The position numbers and the translations under genes were made by a program. The notes under the pieces were generated by a model. It saw nothing but the letters and a program-made list of their open reading frames with translations, did not search any database and was not told where the DNA came from. Below, piece by piece: positions 45,773-54,182 of a DNA stretch of 64,000 nucleotides (its first letter is position 1; the number at the start of each line of letters is the position of its first letter). Source of the DNA: Pseudoalteromonas sp. OOF1S-7 (lineage in GTDB: Bacteria; Pseudomonadota; Gammaproteobacteria; Enterobacterales; Alteromonadaceae); contig NZ_JAKRFZ010000005.1 of NCBI RefSeq assembly GCF_022347765.1, positions 1-64,000 of the forward strand, in the 5' to 3' direction.

Positions 45773-45781
45773 GAGCGTGTG

Positions 45782-46051
45782 ATGAAGATTCATGTTTATG
45801 ATACTCATGTCCATACCCAAAGTGGTGACTATTTGCATTTTGATGTGCTGGTGAATGACCAAAATGTGCCGCATGTTGAGCGATATGCCAATGCCTACCT
45901 GTGCTCTCTAGGTATAGAAAAAGGGTCAATCAAACAGGGGAGATGCCAGTTTTGCCATAGTGAAATCGCCATGCCAGAGGTTCAGGCACAGATCATCGAG
46001 CAAGGCTACAGTATTATACCGCTCCAGATTGATTACAGCCTGCCCGATTAG
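45782..46051 (+). CDS. DUF2024 family protein
   Basis: 89 residues matching DUF2024: MKIHVYDTHVHTQSGDYLHFDVLV, with a C-terminal CQFCHSE pair and IIEQGYSIIPL. Small cytoplasmic protein of unknown role; CxxC plus His could bind metal. ATG 45782 is chosen: AGGAG (45771-45775) lies 6 nt upstream, overlapping the preceding stop region, so it is co-transcribed with the secreted-protein gene. Confidence 0.82.
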   Translation: MKIHVYDTHVHTQSGDYLHFDVLVNDQNVPHVERYANAYLCSLGIEKGSIKQGRCQFCHSEIAMPEVQAQIIEQGYSIIPLQIDYSLPD

Positions 46052-46111
46052 GTACGTCATCTCGATGCGGGTAAGTTTTTTGGATAACCAGGCTACAATT
46101 TAGTTGCGTTG

Positions 46112-46131
46112 CCGCGCTGTAACAGGCGCGG
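46112..46131. terminator. hairpin between convergent DUF2024 and MerC-like genes
   Basis: CCGCGC, TGTAACAG, GCGCGG; GC-rich but without a T-tract on either side. Confidence 0.35.
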
Positions 46132-46137
46132 TGGTGG

Positions 46138-46527
46138 TTAGTGACAACGCCCACTCTGACACAGGTTAAAGTTTTTATAGTGGCTGATCACCAATAACAC
46201 ACTGCCCAAAATCGTCAGCAGCTTTTCCCCTTCCTCTGCCATTAAGTCATGAGCAAAAAATGCGGCGAAGAATAATACGCCTATGCCTGCGCTGCCGTAG
46301 CCTAAAATACGCCATTGGTTGTGCTTTTTACACCCCAGAAATAGTGCGCTGCTGCTGGTCACCAGCACACCAACAAGTAACCAGCGATGAAATGTTTCAT
46401 CTGAAAAGAAGGTAGCACCGAACGCCGGAAGCAGGGCAACCAGCAGGGGCACGAACAAGCAATGCATGACACACATCGCAGACAGACTAATGGCGTACTT
46501 GTCCAGTTTCTCAGATAGATTTCTCAT
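46138..46527 (-). CDS. MerC-domain membrane protein
   Basis: 129 residues, four membrane segments. The first segment carries the MerC pattern (ISLSAMCVMHCLFVPLLVALLPAF). MerC proteins carry mercury in resistance operons, but no mer genes are here and a Zur-type box precedes the gene, pointing to zinc import or another zinc-starvation role (inference). The C-terminus ends CQSGRCH, another potential metal site. ATG 46527 follows GAGGA; the frame to 46572 adds 15 residues. Confidence 0.82.
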   Translation of the reverse strand: MRNLSEKLDKYAISLSAMCVMHCLFVPLLVALLPAFGATFFSDETFHRWLLVGVLVTSSSALFLGCKKHNQWRILGYGSAGIGVLFFAAFFAHDLMAEEGEKLLTILGSVLLVISHYKNFNLCQSGRCH

Positions 46528-46600
46528 GGTTTCCTCATCCTGATCCGTGCTGCACTCGTGCAGGGATGTCAAACGTACCGCTGCGTACAGTAATTTGATT

Positions 46601-46615
46601 TGTTATAATATATCA
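46601..46615 (-). promoter_or_regulatory. Zur-box-like palindrome before the MerC-like gene
   Basis: TGTTATA-A-TATATCA: one mismatch in 14 arm positions against TGTTATANTATAACA; flanks GATT and TTTT also fit the longer consensus. 73 bp before the chosen ATG. Confidence 0.75.
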
Positions 46616-46660
46616 TTTTTGGTGTGTTGAATAGCTTGATGAAGAAGAGCTTTAAAGAAC

Positions 46661-46686
46661 GAGCCCGGGCTGGTTTGTCCGGGCTC
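46661..46686 (-). terminator. hairpin after the DSFG-repeat gene
   Basis: GAGCCCGG and CCGGGCTC, perfect 8-bp arms with a 10-nt loop, 20 bp past the stop on the minus strand. Confidence 0.7.
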
Positions 46687-46705
46687 TGTGGCAGGTTATA
46701 TGTGT

Positions 46706-47503
46706 TTAGTAGTCATAGCCCAAAGTACTTGTACAGTATTCATAATAGTATGCACTCTCTCCTTTGTAGTAAGCACGGATCTCACCTTGGTGCTGCTTTC
46801 TTAATGAAGTCGTGCCATAAAACTCATACTTCCCTGCGCTGTCATCTGCCTTTAACAGCCTGATCCGCTCTTGTTTATTACTCTGGTAATCATTCAGGTT
46901 GAGTTTCAGTGCCTGAAACTTTTCACCATGCGAATTTTTACCATAGTGGCCTTTCATTATGTATCTGCGTGACTGTTGGTTGATATCGAAATCTGAGTTG
47001 GTGCCGATGATCATGTGTCTGCTTGATTTAACACAAACACGCAGGTATTCCTCGAACTCGCCCAACGGGTCACGCTTGATTTCCAAATAGAGTACACCGA
47101 GGTGCATAAAGTCACCCATAGGGTTGGTGTTGTTGGTTGGGAATGGCGTAATGTCACCAGTGAGGGTGTCAGATGAGTCTCCCGCGCCAAATGAATCGCT
47201 GCCACCAAAGGAGTCGTTCGCGCCAAATGAATCGCTGCCACCAAAGGAGTCGTTCGCGCCAAATGAATCGCTGCCACCAAAGGAGTCGTTCGCGCCGAAT
47301 GAGTCGCTGCCACCAAAGGAATCGTTCGCACCAAATGAGTCACTTGACATCAGGCTCTCATCAAACGCTTGTCGATCAAAACCTGTTTCGTGATAAGGGG
47401 CTTGTTGACCATCAATGATGGCGTCTACCGTACTTGCAATAGATTTGCCTGCTGTGGTTGCAGCAAGTGCAACGGGCAGCACAGTCATAATATTGAACTT
47501 CAT
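46706..47503 (-). CDS. secreted DSFG-repeat protein, unknown
   Basis: 265 residues. A hydrophobic N-terminus (MKFNIMTVLPVALAATTAG) suggests export. Residues 55-108 are nine hexads DSFG(A/G)(N/S/G). The C-terminal ~135 residues are polar, Tyr- and Lys-rich (LYLEIKRDPLGEFEEYLRVCV, YYKGESAYYYEYC) and contain two cysteines. No family recognised. It lies 34 bp after the Maf-like gene on the same strand and ends at a hairpin, so the two form an operon. The repeat is Ser/Asp-rich, a plausible glycosylation target for the Maf-like protein (inference). Confidence 0.8.
   Translation of the reverse strand: MKFNIMTVLPVALAATTAGKSIASTVDAIIDGQQAPYHETGFDRQAFDESLMSSDSFGANDSFGGSDSFGANDSFGGSDSFGANDSFGGSDSFGANDSFGGSDSFGAGDSSDTLTGDITPFPTNNTNPMGDFMHLGVLYLEIKRDPLGEFEEYLRVCVKSSRHMIIGTNSDFDINQQSRRYIMKGHYGKNSHGEKFQALKLNLNDYQSNKQERIRLLKADDSAGKYEFYGTTSLRKQHQGEIRAYYKGESAYYYEYCTSTLGYDY
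47180..47341 (-). repeat. nine 18-bp hexad repeats, 36-bp higher-order period
   Basis: Encodes DSFG(A/G)X nine times; units alternate GAN and GGS, giving a 36-bp period almost identical at DNA level, unlike the older ftsY array. Likely prone to copy-number change in frame. Confidence 0.93.
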
Positions 47504-47537
47504 TTTCTATCCTTATAGTTACGATTGGAGTTTACTG

Positions 47538-49409
47538 TCACAGAGACAATTTAGTTAAAACGGATGTACAAAACTCGTCCAGGCAGGGGCGCAGTTGTAT
47601 GATGTAATGTTGTCTTTCCCCTGGCGGTAAGTGGTTGATATGGCTTGCAATCTGGCAGTTGAGATACTTAACTGAACCACTGAGTACAATATGGCTCAAT
47701 GCCAGCTCAGGCTGACTGTTCAACTGCCTTAGCACGGCGGTCAGGGCATTTTGTACCTCATAGCAGGTGCGTGCCGCCTTAAGGTCTGCCTGCAGTTGTT
47801 TGAGCAGTCGAATCGCAGTTTCCAACAATGCAGTCGCGTCGACTTGGTGCGGTGTGTGCGCCACGGCACAGGCTTGTAGTATACTCCTGATGGTATCCAT
47901 ATCCTGCCTGGCAAGCGGGATATCACGTAGTGCAATACTCTGAGTGCCCTGAATGAATGCACCATGGCTTGCGTTGTCTACACGCAGCTGCGGCTGAGTG
48001 CGGATAAGCGCTTCCTGTGCCAGCCGGGATTCATTGTAAATTCTTGATGTATAGACTGAATCACAGAAATTACCTGGTACACTGAGCTCCGCAGCAAATT
48101 TGGCTGAGGACAGCGCGCTGTCCGGGTTGAAATAACCTGAGTGCCGGCTGTGATGCTGTTGTGGTGTCTCATAGCCATAGTCGCAGCCGATGAGGATCAG
48201 ATGATGAAACCCAAGTCGGCACAACGCAGCGCTGGCCATATTTGTGACTGTGGGATTGCAGTGAAATAAGGGTTTTAATCCTGATTTATGGCTGGCAACC
48301 ACATGGGCTCCCAGATCATGGCCTTTGGCAAACAAAAGGCGATGAGGAAATTGCTCAACAAATGGCGGGTACAGTGTATTCAGCCCAATCAGCACAACCT
48401 TGTTGAGTCTTGGGTCGGTCAGCTGTGCTTGCTTGAGATAGAAAGTGGCCGGTGTGCGTTCCATCTCAATTTGCAGATCGGGCACTATGTTATTGTGCAA
48501 TAGCGCATTTAAGGCGGTGCCGCAGGATGCGATGAGTACCCGGTTGCGAACTGATTTTAAATATTCGATATCTCTGTCCAGTGACGGGCCATTGCCAACC
48601 ACAACCACCGGAACTTCCCCTATGGCAATCAGTGCATCGCTGTGATCCGCGATACTGTGTTTCTGGCTATTGATCAGCGTATGCCTGAGCCCCATTAGCT
48701 CATCTTCTACATAGCCCCACATGCTCAGGGCACTATTACGCCAGGCTTTAAACTCAGACAAGATCTGGTCAAATAGGGGGTGTGCGTAGTGTCGGAAGAC
48801 ACTGATGTCCGCCACCAGTTGCGTACCATGCTGCTGTACAAGTTGCTTCAACGCCCGTTCAAAGTGTGTAAACTCGTTACAGTTGAGCAGGGTGAAGCTG
48901 CCATTACGCTGTTCGCATTGCTTTTGTAATGCCACCAGATCGGTATGCAGGCAGGTCATCGCCCATTGCTTTGCATGTGGTTCAATCAGTATCACATCGC
49001 TGTAATTAATCTGCTGAAGCAGCTCACTGATGTGATAGCCCGCGCCGCTCCCCAGTACGATTAAAGTGCCGCGCTGTGGTTTGGAATTGGGGCGCCAGCC
49101 CAGTTCACTGGCCAGTGTATTCATTTGATTAATTGCACACTGATGCGCATTTTGCGTTTCTGGGATCGTTTTAAAATGCGCACTCAGGTGTTGAGGGTGC
49201 TGCAAAAATAAATTGACCTGAGCCTGACAACTGGCTAAGGGATCTGCACCATAAAAGTCATGAGTGAGTTGCTGAACATCTGACTGGCACAGTGAGACGA
49301 GTTGCTGATATACAGTGCCTGGAAGTAAGTTAGCGAGAAAAGCCTGGTTACGTGACAGCAAACAAGCGTTGTAAGACAAAGGAATGGTTTCCTTTACCGA
49401 TGAATGCAC
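47538..49409 (-). CDS. Maf-like (DUF115 / MptE-like) protein
   Basis: 623 residues. Core DUF115 motif VPVVVVGNGPSLDRDIEYLK near residues 270-290, with LIVLGSGAGYHISELLQ earlier and HLILIGCDYGYETPQQHHS later, as in motility accessory factors that attach nonulosonic acids to flagellin in Campylobacter, Helicobacter and Aeromonas. No flagellar or sialic-acid-like biosynthesis genes are nearby. It is followed 34 bp later by the Ser-rich DSFG-repeat protein, a possible acceptor. A long hairpin precedes the start. Confidence 0.83.
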   Translation of the reverse strand: MHSSVKETIPLSYNACLLSRNQAFLANLLPGTVYQQLVSLCQSDVQQLTHDFYGADPLASCQAQVNLFLQHPQHLSAHFKTIPETQNAHQCAINQMNTLASELGWRPNSKPQRGTLIVLGSGAGYHISELLQQINYSDVILIEPHAKQWAMTCLHTDLVALQKQCEQRNGSFTLLNCNEFTHFERALKQLVQQHGTQLVADISVFRHYAHPLFDQILSEFKAWRNSALSMWGYVEDELMGLRHTLINSQKHSIADHSDALIAIGEVPVVVVGNGPSLDRDIEYLKSVRNRVLIASCGTALNALLHNNIVPDLQIEMERTPATFYLKQAQLTDPRLNKVVLIGLNTLYPPFVEQFPHRLLFAKGHDLGAHVVASHKSGLKPLFHCNPTVTNMASAALCRLGFHHLILIGCDYGYETPQQHHSRHSGYFNPDSALSSAKFAAELSVPGNFCDSVYTSRIYNESRLAQEALIRTQPQLRVDNASHGAFIQGTQSIALRDIPLARQDMDTIRSILQACAVAHTPHQVDATALLETAIRLLKQLQADLKAARTCYEVQNALTAVLRQLNSQPELALSHIVLSGSVKYLNCQIASHINHLPPGERQHYIIQLRPCLDEFCTSVLTKLSL

Positions 49410-49713
49410 AGTTAAGCGTCCTTTTATTTTGTTTTTAAATACAATTAAATGCCGACTGGCAGCAAATTGTACTCAAATTGAAGCTAGGTGTAAGCAAAAA
49501 ATTAGAGTGAATGTTATTTTAAGTCAAAATGTTACAATTCTTACCCGGAGGCTTTGGAAATGAAGCGTTCAGCCAGTCTGCTGTGAGCGCACAGTTTCGC
49601 TGTTGACTAATTCAATAGTATGAGAAATGAGTAGCCGAACATTCGCCGGGCTAAAAATTTTTGAGCAACCAGGTATAAACTTGCCTTTAACGTGCATACT
49701 AATTTTGTACTTG
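49410..49713. other. intergenic region upstream of the Maf-like gene
   Basis: About 300 bp, AT-rich. Apart from the nested palindrome at 49440-49471 I see nothing recognisable; no terminator is obvious for the upstream minus-strand membrane gene ending at 49714. Confidence 0.6.
49440..49471. promoter_or_regulatory. nested palindrome before the Maf-like gene
   Basis: TACAATT ... AATTGTA (outer 7-bp arms) encloses TGCC-GACT-GGCA, 31 bp before the start on the minus strand. Leader hairpin or operator. Confidence 0.5.
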
Positions 49714-50085
49714 TTACATGGTACACATCAAAAGCAGCATACTGACCAGTGCAAATAACAGCCATGACCAATGTTTTCCCTTTGATATAAACAACGCAAT
49801 TAAGCTATGCAGCGTGAATGTCACTGCGGTGATATACAACAGATGTGTGTGGGTGAACTCTGGTGCCGCAAGGGCAATCAAGAGCGCAGCAAAACCCAGC
49901 CAGGCAACTGATGTCAGGTGCCAGGTAAAACGCAGTGTTCGGATGGTGAAGTCGCTGCTGCCAAATAGGTGAGGCAGATTATTCCGTTTAAACAGCCGGG
50001 TAAGGATATAGCGCTCGCCCAGATAGGAATGAGCCAGTGAGACTAACATTAACAACGCAGCGGCAATATAAAGTAACTGAGCCAT
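49714..50085 (-). CDS. four-segment membrane protein, unknown
   Basis: 123 residues with four hydrophobic segments (LLYIAAALLMLVSLAHSY; WLGFAALLIALAA; LLYITAVTFTLHSLIALFI; WLLFALVSMLLLMC). The segment HSYLGERYILTRLF near the N-terminus is polar and may face the cytoplasm. No family assigned. It stands alone between the Maf-like and RTX-type genes. Confidence 0.7.
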   Translation of the reverse strand: MAQLLYIAAALLMLVSLAHSYLGERYILTRLFKRNNLPHLFGSSDFTIRTLRFTWHLTSVAWLGFAALLIALAAPEFTHTHLLYITAVTFTLHSLIALFISKGKHWSWLLFALVSMLLLMCTM

Positions 50086-50206
50086 AACAACACCCTGGTG
50101 TCGGCAAATCCAATCGTGATGCTATTTTTACCTTAATTGCTTCGCCACGGCCAGAGCACGCAGCACATTCAGTTCCCAACCTCCTTGTCGGGCGGAGTAC
50201 AGCAAG

Positions 50207-51706
50207 TTAACTACAGCTAATGGAGTCACCACTGCTGTTATAACAGGTCTCAGTTTGCTGAATGATGTGGCGACACATATAGGCCACATTGTTTTCCATA
50301 CAGTTAAAGTAAGTGCCGTAAATACCGGAATTTCCGACATTGTAATCAACCCGCCACTCATAGTAAGAGTACGGCAGCGTAGACTGATCGCTCAGCCAGC
50401 GGGCAAAGACAGCACCGGATACAATGTCGTATAAAGGAGTTGGACGCACACCCAGGCTGCGCCAGCCATTGTTGTAGCCTGAGTATTCACCAGACATTTC
50501 AACCACGGCATTGGCGGCCTCGTAATACGGGTTATTGAAGTTACTTCTCTTATCTACCTTAGACAGCAGACCCTGGTAGTCTTTCACCCAGGTGGTGCCT
50601 TCACAGCTGTTCAGGAACACCATGCCCTTATCTTTGCCTTTACCACAGGTGCCCTGAGGCGCTGCGTCGGCAGTCCAGATGTAGTCGGCACTTTTCCCGC
50701 CATGAATTTTCGCTTCAAAGCCACTGGACGACGTGATGATCACGTCATTATCTTTTCCGCCTTCCTGGTTGGAGTTTTCTCCATTGGTAAAGAGGATATC
50801 ATCGCCATTGTTACCCCAGGCTTTATGCCAGCGCAGCCCATTGGGGTTGTTTTCACCATTTTCGAACAGGGCGTCGTTGCCATTACCCCCGTGCAGGCGA
50901 TCTTCACGGCCGCCATTGCCGGTCAGATAGTCGTTACCATCCTCGCCATATAAAGTGTCATTGCCCTTGTCACCGCTGAGCACATCATGCCCTGCACCGC
51001 CATATAGCTTGTCGGCACCATCTTTATTGCTATTGCAGCCACCCTGTTCATAGATATAGCCATTGTTCGCATTAGACAGGCGACAGCCACCACCAAGATA
51101 GTCGTTGTCGTTGCCACCGTACAGGGTATCGGCGCCCTGACCACCCATCAGTAGATCGCCGCCATCATCGCCCCACAGGGTGTCGTCGTTATAATCACCA
51201 AACAGCTTGTCATGATGATTGCCGCCCTTAAGCTGGTCGTTACCCCAGCCGCCGTGGAGTGTGTCGCTGCCGTCTTCACCAAACAGTTGGTCATTGCCAC
51301 TGTTGCCCTTAAGGGTGTCGTTGCCCCGGCCACCGTAGAGACGATCGTTCTTATTGCCGGCGATCAGGGTGTCGTTGCCATATTGTCCGTATAAGGTTTG
51401 CGGCACCGAAATACTGCTGGCATCGAACGAGTCGGAACCGTTACCCAGGCGTGCTTCAAGTGCACTGATCTGACTCATAAAGAAGGTTTCACAGCTATTG
51501 CTGCTACCCACTTTACGGGTCACAGTCAGGGTATCGCCCGATTTACTGAGGGTGAATTGTTCGCTGTGGCCTGACCCCGCAACTTTTAGTGTGTCGCCGT
51601 CCAGATAGGCCGAAGCGCCGCCGGCAAGCCCGCTACAGGCCGCCATCGCCTGCGCCGAGGTGCCCAGTGCAAGCGCCAGACAGAGCGCATTTAACTTGGT
51701 ATTCAT
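50207..51706 (-). CDS. secreted RTX-type (hemolysin-type calcium-binding) repeat protein
   Basis: 499 residues. A clear Sec signal peptide (MNTKLNALCLALALGTSAQAMA) followed by an N-terminal domain, then about ten GGxGxDxLxGxxG-like nonapeptides (about residues 105-320: YGGRGNDTLKGNSGNDQLFGEDG...). The C-terminal ~150 residues are Tyr/Asn-rich with cysteines (CGKGKDKG, NCMENNVAYMCR). RTX proteins usually leave by type I secretion with a C-terminal signal; here the N-terminal signal implies Sec export to the periplasm or beyond. No type I exporter is adjacent. Function unknown; Ca2+-dependent folding expected. Confidence 0.85.
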   Translation of the reverse strand: MNTKLNALCLALALGTSAQAMAACSGLAGGASAYLDGDTLKVAGSGHSEQFTLSKSGDTLTVTRKVGSSNSCETFFMSQISALEARLGNGSDSFDASSISVPQTLYGQYGNDTLIAGNKNDRLYGGRGNDTLKGNSGNDQLFGEDGSDTLHGGWGNDQLKGGNHHDKLFGDYNDDTLWGDDGGDLLMGGQGADTLYGGNDNDYLGGGCRLSNANNGYIYEQGGCNSNKDGADKLYGGAGHDVLSGDKGNDTLYGEDGNDYLTGNGGREDRLHGGNGNDALFENGENNPNGLRWHKAWGNNGDDILFTNGENSNQEGGKDNDVIITSSSGFEAKIHGGKSADYIWTADAAPQGTCGKGKDKGMVFLNSCEGTTWVKDYQGLLSKVDKRSNFNNPYYEAANAVVEMSGEYSGYNNGWRSLGVRPTPLYDIVSGAVFARWLSDQSTLPYSYYEWRVDYNVGNSGIYGTYFNCMENNVAYMCRHIIQQTETCYNSSGDSISCS

Positions 51707-51877
51707 TGTGAAATCCTTAGACTTTTTATTTTAGGTACTTCTACTGCGAGGATAACGGATAAATTTGCACGGAATATGGAGCAGGGAATTGTATTGACAA
51801 GTTATTCAGTTACCTGAGGTGGCAGTTGGGCTGACCTCGTGTTTTTTCACTCAGCCAGCCCAGTTCTATCAATGTGG

Positions 51878-53893
51878 TTAACCCTTGTCCTGATTCGCAA
51901 GGGCGGTTAATTCTCTGGCTTCTTCATGGATCACGTTGATATTTTCGTTGATCGCCTCACAGGTTACACTTTGCTGCTCTACTGCGGCGGCTATCTGAGT
52001 CATATCCTGGCTAATGCCGTCGATTGAGCTTACGATGCCATCAAGCGAGGCGACAGCCTCGCGGCTTTGTTCTGCTGTCGTTTGGGAGGATTCAACGCTG
52101 TTTTGAACTTTTGATACCGCTGCGTTTACCCCAATACTAAGCTGACTGATCAACTCATTAATTTCCTCCGTTGAAGCACGTGTTTTAGACGCTAAGCTCC
52201 GGACTTCATCGGCGACCACCGCAAAGCCTCTGCCTTGTTCACCCGCTCTTGCGGCTTCAATGGCGGCATTCAGGGCCAGTAAATTGGTTTGTTCGGCGAT
52301 CATATTGATTACATTCACAATGTTGCCTATGTTTTCGCTGCTTGTAGCCACTTCACTAATGGCTTGTTTAACGGAATTAACTTCGTCCGATAAAGCCCGG
52401 ATCTCGCTGACAGTACGAGTCAGGTCGCTCTGAGTGTGTTTGGCCGCCTGCAAAGCAGCATGGGCTTTGTCGGCAGACTGGGTAGCCAGATTCGCTACTT
52501 CAGAAATGGTGGCGGACATTTCGTTGGTGGAAGCTGCAACGCTCTCTAGCTCCTGATTTTGCTTGCGGGTACTGGCACAGATCACCTGATTGTGATTGCG
52601 TAGTGCCTGGCCAATTTCCTTACGACGTTTCGCCATGGTTTTAATTGCTATAGCAACGTGATCTTTGTCACTTCGCAGCTGCATGTCGATATCGAAATTC
52701 CCCTGAGTGATAGATAAGCAGGCCCTCTCAATACTACGGTAGGAGTCGACGACGCGACTAAGACTGGCTTCCATTTTTGAAATTTCATCTTCCTGAACAC
52801 TTGTGTGCTGCGTGATCCCTGAAATATCACCCTGCGCCACTTGTTCAGCCATTGCGACTGCTCGTTCGATGCGTTGGCTAATTTTTTGAATAAACCAGAC
52901 TGAAAGGACGATCAGAATTATCATGCACACGATGCTGAACAGGGCCATTTTGCCAAACATCGCTTGCACTTGGGAGAGCACGGTATCTTCTGATTCCCTG
53001 CCTATCACTTGCCACTCTCCCGATGAGATGTAGGCAGATGCAAAGTAATACGATTGTTTGAGCACCGGATCAGTAGTCAGCGTGATCTGACTGTTGCGCT
53101 TGTCTTTAAATAACTGGCCAAATATACCAGCATATGGGGTTTGGGTCAGTGCTTTGGTGCGTAGTGACTGATTCTCAAAGGTGGCGGCGATAACCTTACC
53201 ACTCTGGCTGAGCAGGAATAGATCAATGCCCGTGCGCTGTTTCACGCCGTCCAGATAGTGACTGACCTCATCCAGCGCTTTGTCTACGCCCGCGATCCCC
53301 TGGAATTCGCCACTGGCTATGATGGGATAGGAATACTCCACTATCATGTTGCCCTCGTAGATATAGGGCTCGGTGATCATAGCAGTGGCCTGAGCGGATT
53401 TTAAAAAGCGTTGCTTCACGCCATTGTAATAAAGGCTGGATTCCATATCCACCAGGGGCGCAATGGCAATACTGCCGCCATCTCGGTACCAGTAAGGCAA
53501 AAAGCGCCCTGATTGATCCACGCTTTGTGCAACCTGTGTGGAGTCGCTGGCCTGCTGATCCTGGCCATCGGCATTGGGCTCGTAACCAAAATAGGCACCT
53601 GTATATTCGGGAAATTCAGCCAGGGTCCTCCTGCTCAATGCCAGTGAGCTGTCACGATTGCCAAACAGGCCATTCTCTTGTGCTAACACTAACATTTTTG
53701 CTGTTCTGGAGGCGATTGCGTTCTGCTGGTTTAACTCAAGCGCGACGTTTCTCACGGTTTGTGCTAGTGAGTGCTCAGCCTGTTGTCGTGTCAGATCCAT
53801 GGACATTGACGCTAACAACACGATAATTGCAAAGATCACAATCAGGGTAGGCAGAGTAAGGTAAAGTGCAATTTGAACCTTGAGACTTTTCAT
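51878..53893 (-). CDS. methyl-accepting chemotaxis protein with dCache sensor
   Basis: 671-residue chemoreceptor. Membrane segment near 8-30, periplasmic double-Cache domain (about 40-305; [38 protein letters not shown]), second segment near 317-338, HAMP to about 395, then the signalling domain with the conserved hairpin [20 protein letters not shown] and [15 protein letters not shown]. dCache receptors commonly bind amino acids or other small organics. No CheW pentapeptide at the C-terminus. Stands alone. Confidence 0.94.
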   Translation of the reverse strand: MKSLKVQIALYLTLPTLIVIFAIIVLLASMSMDLTRQQAEHSLAQTVRNVALELNQQNAIASRTAKMLVLAQENGLFGNRDSSLALSRRTLAEFPEYTGAYFGYEPNADGQDQQASDSTQVAQSVDQSGRFLPYWYRDGGSIAIAPLVDMESSLYYNGVKQRFLKSAQATAMITEPYIYEGNMIVEYSYPIIASGEFQGIAGVDKALDEVSHYLDGVKQRTGIDLFLLSQSGKVIAATFENQSLRTKALTQTPYAGIFGQLFKDKRNSQITLTTDPVLKQSYYFASAYISSGEWQVIGRESEDTVLSQVQAMFGKMALFSIVCMIILIVLSVWFIQKISQRIERAVAMAEQVAQGDISGITQHTSVQEDEISKMEASLSRVVDSYRSIERACLSITQGNFDIDMQLRSDKDHVAIAIKTMAKRRKEIGQALRNHNQVICASTRKQNQELESVAASTNEMSATISEVANLATQSADKAHAALQAAKHTQSDLTRTVSEIRALSDEVNSVKQAISEVATSSENIGNIVNVINMIAEQTNLLALNAAIEAARAGEQGRGFAVVADEVRSLASKTRASTEEINELISQLSIGVNAAVSKVQNSVESSQTTAEQSREAVASLDGIVSSIDGISQDMTQIAAAVEQQSVTCEAINENINVIHEEARELTALANQDKG

Positions 53894-54098
53894 AATCAGA
53901 TCAACTTGGCCAGTTTATCTAATCATGGTCAATTATTCTGGATCCGCAAATGCAGTTGTGTGTTCAGGTTAATCCTACCCTGAGTCCTCAAACAAAGTAG
54001 CTATCTTCCAGATTATGTGGAATGGCGCATGAGTATGGATACGAATGATTTTGTGCCAATCTTGAGTAAAGTGTTCGCGGAGCTTTTAGCCTGTTTGC

Positions 54099-54113
54099 AC
54101 AAATTGAATTTGT
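54099..54113. promoter_or_regulatory. 15-bp perfect palindrome between the chemoreceptor and FG-GAP genes
   Basis: ACAAATT-G-AATTTGT in the 289-bp divergent intergenic region, 70 bp before the FG-GAP gene. Operator-like; no regulator identified. Confidence 0.35.
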
Positions 54114-54182
54114 CAAAATGCTGAATCAGACTATTGAAAAACAATCAAAAATCAGACAGGTTATACAGGGCTAACTGGAAAG

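Noticed and set aside
44372..46051. Zur control of the MarR / secreted protein / DUF2024 unit
   Set aside because: No palindrome near the Zur consensus was found between 44927 and 45028; the repeated box there is different.
46138..46527. Mercury-resistance operon
   Set aside because: No merR, merT, merP or merA is present and the upstream palindrome matches Zur rather than MerR operators.
46624..46863. 79-residue plus-strand ORF
   Set aside because: It overlaps the 3' end of the DSFG-repeat gene and its terminator; no SD and no domain.
47180..47341. CRISPR-like periodic DNA
   Set aside because: Repeats are contiguous, in frame with a coding sequence, and have no unique spacers or cas genes nearby.
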